This document shows positions 58,276-64,000 of a DNA stretch of 64,000 nt, piece after piece. The stretch is from contig JAOTOL010001473.1 in the NCBI GenBank assembly GCA_034440575.1, positions 1,114,236 through 1,178,235 of the forward strand. The letters run 5' to 3'. Under the pieces are notes generated by a model. It saw only the letters and a list, made by a program, of their open reading frames with translations, was not told where the DNA came from and did not search any database. Source of the stretch: Imbricaverruca yamaguchii (lineage: Eukaryota; Arthropoda; Thecostraca; Neoverrucidae). The position numbers were made by a program, and so were the translations under genes. Each line of letters opens with the position of its first letter. Position 1 is the first letter of the stretch.

Positions 58276-58807
58276 ATAGTATAACGGTCATCGTAGCATA
58301 CAAACTGGCGTTCGACCAAACTTTCCGCTGTCCAGGATGGCTACCAGCTGGATTTGTGACCGAAGTACTGGCGCGCCGGGCACCGATCGCTACGACTGAT
58401 CTCAGCGATGACCCCAGCGCTCTCCATCTGATGATCTCGTTGATCAGCATCGGCAATCTGCCGCAGCTCTTACTCCATCTTGATGTTAACCTCCGAGGCT
58501 GAATCAGCATTGCCTTCGGTGGTATCGACGAACAATCTTTTGTACCTGACTGCGCTTGGTGGCAGCTGGTGCTGGCCCCTTTTGCTGCTCTCTATATGAC
58601 TCGCTGCTATAGTTTGCAGATACATCTGAGGTCCGTTTGACCGGTATGTTTGTATTAGTATTTGAGCCCTGCAGTTAACTCACTGGTGTTGTGACTAGCT
58701 TGTCTAAAAAAGCAATAATAATGCGTGTCGTGAGCAAACAACACGTGCGCACTGATTTGCAGTTGATAGCATCTGGAACCCAGACGAAATAATGCTGTGG
58801 ATATGAG

Positions 58808-58839
<32 letters not shown>

Positions 58840-59260
58840 AAAGCTGCAGAGAGCTGCAACTGAATAACGCTCATCTAATCTCACACAATTTAAATGCATT
58901 GCTTGGATGACTTTAGATGCGATGGGTATCCACACGAAGCGGCGTTCTTGTGATTGCGTTTCTTGCTGCCCACACCCTGCCGCGAAACCGCAGCACATAA
59001 GAATAACTCAGACTGGCAGTCGGTAGCAGCGCGTTCGGCTGGTTCTGTGGCTTTTACACCCTGCCAACTGCCGTCTAGCTCAGCTAACTTCGGCTATACA
59101 CCGTTCCGTGCATCACTTCGCAGATAACGGTCTAATCAAAACAATGCCAAACAGTATCGCAAAGCAATGCTTCTTTTAATGATCTCAATCGATCTCACAA
59201 CGGCATGATGGCTGAGCGTGACGGGCGCAGATTAGAACCAGTTTCGATCCAGTAATATCG
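58276..59260. other. No recognisable gene
   Basis: A plus frame around 58300-58500 with FRCPGWLPAGFVTEVLARRA is open but unrecognised. A short (TA)n lies at 58808-58830. Confidence 0.35.
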
Positions 59261-59264
59261 CGTG

Positions 59265-59465
59265 AGCTGGCATGTGACCCGTTACGGTGTTGCTCGTGAT
59301 GGCACCTTGACTCGTCACGACATGGTGGTGTTGCGACTGTGACTCGTCACGGTGTTGCTCGCGATGGACTTTGACACGTCACGGTACTACTGGCGATGAG
59401 GTCGCCACCCGTCCCGGCATGGCGGACGGAGGGACGGATTCCTCACGGCACTGCCGGTAATGGTG
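59265..59465 (+). repeat. Degenerate GTCACGGTGTTGCTCGTGATGG repeats
   Basis: Five or six diverged copies of an about 33-base unit related to the array at 60260. Confidence 0.6.
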
Positions 59466-59981
59466 TAGCGGTAATGGTGTAGGATAGGTGGAGGGGCGAA
59501 TATGACAGTGGTTTCACCTTTGGCGGTGCCTGCACCTTGAGTACGGCGCAAGGGCCCCTCAAGGCGCAGGCGGGGATATGGAAGCTATAAAAAATGCGTC
59601 CAACAGATGGTATAGAAAGGGTCCCTGATATTTGACGACGTCCATCCTGAGGGTTAGCAAGAGCCATGAAGACGGGAGACGGCCCGCCTAAGAGCTGCAA
59701 TGCCCATGTCAGTTGGAATGGCCCGTATCTGCTGGGAAGGTCTCCAAACAGTAGAAGTATAAACAGGGCCATGAGCATGAACAGGACGCCTATTGGCCGG
59801 TGGGGCTGGGACGTTCCTAATGTTGAAGAAAAATCCCCGAGGGATGAACCGGTACCCCATAAAAGCTAAGCAGGAATAGTTATGCCAATCTCAGATATGG
59901 AATCCCACGAAGGTGAGAGCTAAACAGAGTCCTCCTAAGAGCTAGAATGCCATTGGAACCAACCAATCATTGCATGTGTAA

Positions 59982-60024
<43 letters not shown>

Positions 60025-60064
60025 TGTTTGTGTATGTATGTGTACCTATGTATATGTGGATGCA

Positions 60065-60099
<35 letters not shown>

Positions 60100-60255
60100 A
60101 TGAATATGTAGACCATTTGATAAAAATGTACAAAGTCCAAGGAATGTTGGAAAAGTGAAGGGGAGGGACCGAAATGAGAAAGACAGCCCTAACCAGATGA
60201 CCCTCTCAACATTTCCTGCAGCAGGTTCTGGTTACGCTGGACCAAATCCTGGCAC
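59466..60255. other. No gene; (TA)n and (TG)n tracts
   Basis: (TA)n at 59985-60017 and (TG)n at 60068-60098. Otherwise nothing identified. Confidence 0.5.
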
Positions 60256-60620
60256 TAATTACTGGTGATGGAACTGTGACTCGTCGCCGCATTGTTATCC
60301 GTGACACTGGGACCTGTCACAGTATTGTTTATCGCGGGACTGAGCTCTGTCACGTTATTGCTTGCCATGTGACCGATACATGTCACGGTATTGTTTGCTG
60401 TGAAACTGGGATCTGCCACGGTATTGTTTGCCGTAGAACTGAGACCTGTTACGGTACTGTTTTCCATGGAACTCTGGCCCGTCACCGTATTGCTTGACGT
60501 GGGACTGAGACCTGTTACGGTATTGTTTGGTGTGTGACTGGTACTTGTTACGGCATTGTTTGCAGTGGGACTGAGACCCAGCACGATATTATTGGTCGTG
60601 AGACTGATACTTGTTGGTAC
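60256..60620 (-). repeat. 33-bp minisatellite encoding Asn-rich 11-mers on the minus strand
   Basis: Unit ACCTGTCACGGTATTGTTTG followed by CCGTGGGACTGAG, about 10 copies. The minus strand is open for 109 codons (60255-60584), with the 11-mer GLSPTANNTVT and repeated N-x-T sequons. No flanking exon structure was recognised, so coding status is open. Confidence 0.85.
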
Positions 60621-61185
60621 TGCCTACCGGTACTGCTGGTGGTGCAATTCTGGCCAATTGGGGCAATGCTGGATGCATCTCCCTTTTAGCAAAAAGGCAT
60701 CACTTTCCGTGATGACTCAATGTCAGGTTATGTTGCTGGTCACGGACAAGTCTGTGGACGTCCGGGATGCCGGGGGCGGTAGGCTGTCAGGTTTTTATCG
60801 CCGGGACCGGACGAACGAGAATGCGCTGACCTTCAGAGTCAAATAAATCTGTCCACTTGACGGCGACCGGCCAAACAAATAAGGGCCTTTTCAATGCAGG
60901 GAAGACACCGGACGACGAGCACAGGAAGCTGCACTTTGTCATAGAAAGAAGAAATCAAGCCTACATGAAATAACCCGCCTGAGGTATGCATAAGCTGATT
61001 CGGTGCATCTTTCTTCCTTCGCCTCGTCGGAAACCAAGTTCGTTTACAACTCAAATAATTTCGCGAGCTGGATATCATATACTACCTTTTTTGAGACAGG
61101 AGCTTTTCCGACCTCCGTAAAGCCTGCAAAGCGGTGCTCTTCTGTGTGCCGACATCTACGCTATTCTCGTATATACATATATTTA
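60621..61185. other. No recognisable gene
   Basis: Sequence between the 33-bp array and a SINE. No domains. Confidence 0.4.
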
Positions 61186-61374
61186 TATATTTGTTTGTTT
61201 ATTTATTGGTTGGTTCACGACACACTTTATGCACATTCACGGCTAATGGCACCGCCCACACTGTTTCGCCGGTGGGCCGCGGGATTGGGAAATGTCCCGA
61301 TCGGTACTGGTGTCGAACCCAGGACCTTCGGTACCCAGAGCCCAACACTTCAACCACTCGGCCATCCCCGCCCC
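61186..61374 (-). mobile_element. tRNA-derived SINE family A, copy 1
   Basis: Minus strand: GGGGCGGGGATGGCCGAGTGG (A box), TGGGTTCGACACC (B box), body CCGGCGAAACAGTGTGGGCG, and a CAAATAAACAAACAAA-like tail. The head resembles class II (Leu/Ser) tRNA. Confidence 0.8.
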
Positions 61375-62369
61375 ACATGAACAAATACGTCGAACGGTTG
61401 TACATAACCACCAAATATGCATGCGAATGGCACTACATAGTAATTGCATTATTGTGCAATCTCACACTCTATCCGAACGCGGAGTTTTCTGCAACACGGC
61501 ATGGCATAGTGGTGAGACGCCGAGGACTATGCCAAAAGTGCACCTCAGCGTAGACGAGAAAACACTTCTGCAACGTAACCCTCGTGATATATGCATGAAG
61601 TTGGAGATGCCAGCTCCACTGGAGAATCAAGTGTACTTAAGCTTCTCGGTAGAATGCATTAGGCGCAGCAATTTTCGTCAAATATCGTTGATGCATCTGT
61701 ATATGGCGCCATTGGGGGTGCTCGACGGGCGAGAACGGGATACGTGTGGGCTGTGGGACGCACCTGCTGAAGACACAGCATCGGGCACCTAACGGCCACA
61801 GGTAATCTGTGGACCGATCCTAGCTGCATTCTCTTGACAGGCCGTGGTGGCATGCATCGCATCTCAAACTTAAAGTTCACCTTAAACTTAAAGTTTTTCT
61901 CGTTATTTAGCGGATGGCAGAGTGCCTTCCGCTAGAGAATGCTACATGAATGAAAGGGTTGCTTTAGTCTGTCTATTTGGCATCCAGTTATATCAAAGAA
62001 GCAAGAAATGAAAGATGAGACACCGGCAAGCAAAGAACGAGGCGTAAAGGGCCAATACATACATGGCATACAGTTCATATACGGACATATATACATGCAC
62101 ACATGCATTACAATCAGAAGGACATGTGGACGGTGTGCAGCTCCACAGACTACGGAGAGGCCCCACTACCCACCTGCGACCTGGAACGAAGCGTAGGTCC
62201 GACGCCCAGGGCGAGTCGTGGGCGTCAGGCCCGACCTCAGATCTAACGCACTGTGCCAAATTGTCGGATTAGCGTAGGTGCCCGTGCTCGTGCGCCACGT
62301 TTATGCCACATGCAACCCTTCAGCACGAGTGACGGCCCACATCTGAGTCTGCCAGACTGGGCCTGTGTG
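61375..62369. other. No recognisable gene
   Basis: The plus frame 61292-61792 starts within the SINE and is unrecognised. Confidence 0.4.
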
Positions 62370-62440
62370 CGTCACGCGGTGCATGACGTCACGCGGTGCA
62401 TGACGTCACGCGGTGCATGACGTCACGCGGCCAATGTGCG
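62370..62440 (+). promoter_or_regulatory. Three tandem CRE octamers followed by CCAAT
   Basis: 17-bp unit TGACGTCACGCGGTGCA repeated so that TGACGTCA occurs at 62384, 62401 and 62418, each 17 bp apart. GGCCAAT follows at 62429. The perfect palindromic octamer is the canonical CREB/ATF site. No adjacent gene start was found. Confidence 0.45.
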
Positions 62441-62565
62441 GTGGTTCAGACGACCGGCGCCGGTGGTGATCCGATGTGCATCATAGGCCGCCTGCCGGGA
62501 GGAGTGCTGTCGCAAACCCTCTCATTGAGCACGGATCGAGAACACTTCACGATGCATATTAGCTA

Positions 62566-62745
62566 GGGGCGGGATGGCCGAGTGGTTAAGGTGTCGGGCT
62601 ATGGGCACCAAAGGCCCCAGGTTCGACACTAGCGCCGCCCAGGACATTTCCCAATCCGCGGCCCACCGGCGAAACAGTGTGGGCGACGCCATTAACAGTC
62701 AATGTTCATAGAGTGCATCGTGAACCACCCAGCAAACAAACAAAC
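62566..62745 (+). mobile_element. tRNA-derived SINE family A, copy 2
   Basis: GGGGCGGGATGGCCGAGTGG (A box), CCAGGTTCGACACTAGC (B box), body CCGGCGAAACAGTGTGGGCG, tail (CAAA)3. Inverted relative to the copy at 61186. Confidence 0.85.
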
Positions 62746-62949
62746 GCTAAGTATTAGGATGAAAGTTGGAGAATGTCAAAATGAATAGAGCAGAACTGGT
62801 GTCTAAAGGCGGACAATTGTTCAAATGTGAAATGTTGTGTGCAAGCGTGCAAACTTCAAATGTTACGTTACACCGTGGAACGCTGTTGGAAGTTGGCCAC
62901 CAGGGGAACAGCCGCCGCCAAGTTCTTTCTTGGTGCAAAGATAAACATG
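62746..62949. other. No recognisable feature
   Basis: Sequence between a SINE and a transposon fragment. Confidence 0.3.
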
Positions 62950-63310
62950 CTTTGTGAAGAATATCGCCACCGATGGCAAAATCAAAATTGGCACATGCAC
63001 CTTCTTTTAAACTGCATATCCTCTTTCAGGTATTCCATGCCCATTTTGACATGCGAAATGCAAAGCTTCCCCATTGGTTCTGTACATAGATTTGACTAAA
63101 GGATGCCGTGAACCACGAAATTATCAAAATATGACTACACTGACCACGTCTGATCCCGAAGACATTGACCTATGGTCGTGAAATGTGTACTGCAGCCATC
63201 ACTACAACCGTGATGTACCCGCCAAATTTTGTGTTTGTAGATTCTGTAGCATCCGAGATCCGGGGCGTGAGGGAGGGATGCCGCCCCTTCCCCCAACTCT
63301 CCGGATAGCG
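62950..63310 (+). mobile_element. 5'-truncated fragment of the TTAA composite element
   Basis: GAAGACATTGACCTATGGT, AAATTTTGTG and CATCCGAGATCCGGGGCG, followed by a GC-rich inverted block, align in order with 2930-3060 of copy 1 (GAAGATATTGACCTAAGGT, AAATTTCGTT, GAGCCGAGATCTTATGGGG). Diverged. Confidence 0.5.
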
Positions 63311-63429
63311 TTATGTGAGGGGCCCTTCAGTTCCGGCGTTAAAGGAACACATCTGACTCGGCGTGAGCGACAAATTAGGGCGCGAAACGATGCCACAAGC
63401 AAGTTTGTGCGGTTCCAAAATGCTTAGCG

Positions 63430-63860
63430 GTCATGCCTGTGCGTCACTCACGTGATGGTCGGGCCGGGCCAGACTGGCGGGGCTGTTCACGTGACGGTGG
63501 GCCGGGTCAGACTGGCGGGGCTGTTCACGTGACGGTGGGCCGGGCCAGACTGTCGGGGCTGTTCACGTGACGGTGGGCCGGACCAGACTGGTGGGGCTGT
63601 TCACGTGACGGTGGGCCGGGCCAGACTGGCGGGGCTGTTCACGTGACGGTGGGCCGGGCCAGACTGGTGGGGCTGTTCACGTGACGGTGGGCCGGGCCAG
63701 ACTGGCGGGGCTGTTCACGTGACGGTGGGCCGGGCCAGACTGGCGGGGCTGTTCATGTGACGGTGGGCCGGGCCAGACGGGCGGGGTCGCTGACGTGACG
63801 GTGGGCCGGGCCAGACTGGTGGGGCTGCCTCATGACGGTGGGCCGGGCCAGACTAACGGA
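63430..63860 (+). repeat. 38-bp minisatellite, about 11 copies
   Basis: Unit GTGACGGTGGGCCGGGCCAG followed by ACTGGCGGGGCTGTTCAC; very homogeneous. It carries CACGTGA at every junction (an E-box-like CACGTG). Confidence 0.95.
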
Positions 63861-64000
63861 GACGCTCAAGTACACTTATATGGCATATGCACAGGAGTGA
63901 ACTCGCCGGGGCTTCTTCCACGCTCGTAATTAGCTACTCGCTGATGTCCATCACACGATTTTCCGGAAAATAATATATATGCTATTTCAGCGCGTAGGAC
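63861..64000. other. No recognisable feature
   Basis: AT-rich end of the window. Confidence 0.4.

Overview
This is eukaryotic, animal DNA: spliced exons with GT-AG borders, tRNA-derived SINEs, LINE remnants, terminal-inverted-repeat DNA transposons, and very many mini- and microsatellites. There are no bacterial operons or phage genes. The clearest host exon, a PAS-domain exon of an EAG-type potassium channel, reads most like the invertebrate (arthropod-type) eag gene as I remember it. I therefore suggest an invertebrate, probably a protostome, but cannot name the lineage. Most long open frames in the window are by-products of tandem repeats that lack stop codons.

Three host loci can be supported. 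(1) Plus strand, 8.6-14.4 kb: two exons that together make one CUB domain, joined in phase across a 5.4 kb intron filled by a 470 bp polypyrimidine tract, a 2.7 kb 25-bp minisatellite and an 8-bp array. (2) Minus strand, about 36.0 to 25.2 kb: a chain of exons with good splice sites and matching phases. It contains a chromodomain-like C-terminal half, a 19-residue coding minisatellite, acidic exons, and a large last exon with zinc-finger-like motifs, a tyrosine-recombinase-like core and a SANT-like tail, followed by AATAAA. The last exon and the repeat exon carry single-base frame breaks. (3) Plus strand, 52.8 kb: the eag exon. Its last 8 bases and the first 15 bases of its intron are repeated about 53 times, so the intron starts with about 1.2 kb of tandem splice-donor consensus sequences.

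Mobile elements by region: a 1.3 kb TTAA-flanked composite element in two inverted full-length copies (1.8-3.1 kb and 14.7-16.1 kb) with diverged relatives at 20.9, 36.5, 54.3 and 63.1 kb; a DNA transposon with about 140 bp inverted repeats enclosing a stop-interrupted ORF of a conserved mobile-element family (5.5-7.0 kb); a non-autonomous hAT with a perfect 8-bp target duplication (19.0-19.6 kb); a CR1/Jockey-like LINE fragment (22.2-23.1 kb) and a LINE 3' scrap (4.3 kb); three tRNA-derived SINE families; and an inverted pair of arms at 38.9/40.5 kb.

Repeats: at least a dozen unrelated minisatellites (units 8, 16, 23, 25, 33, 34, 35, 38, 39, 57, about 74 and 321 bp), long (TG)n and (TA)n tracts, and an unusual number of near-perfect hairpins with loops of 1 to 8 bases, many at the edges of repeat arrays. 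The rest of the window (for example 7.4-8.3, 19.6-20.9, 45.7-49.1 and 49.4-51.6 kb) shows nothing I can identify.
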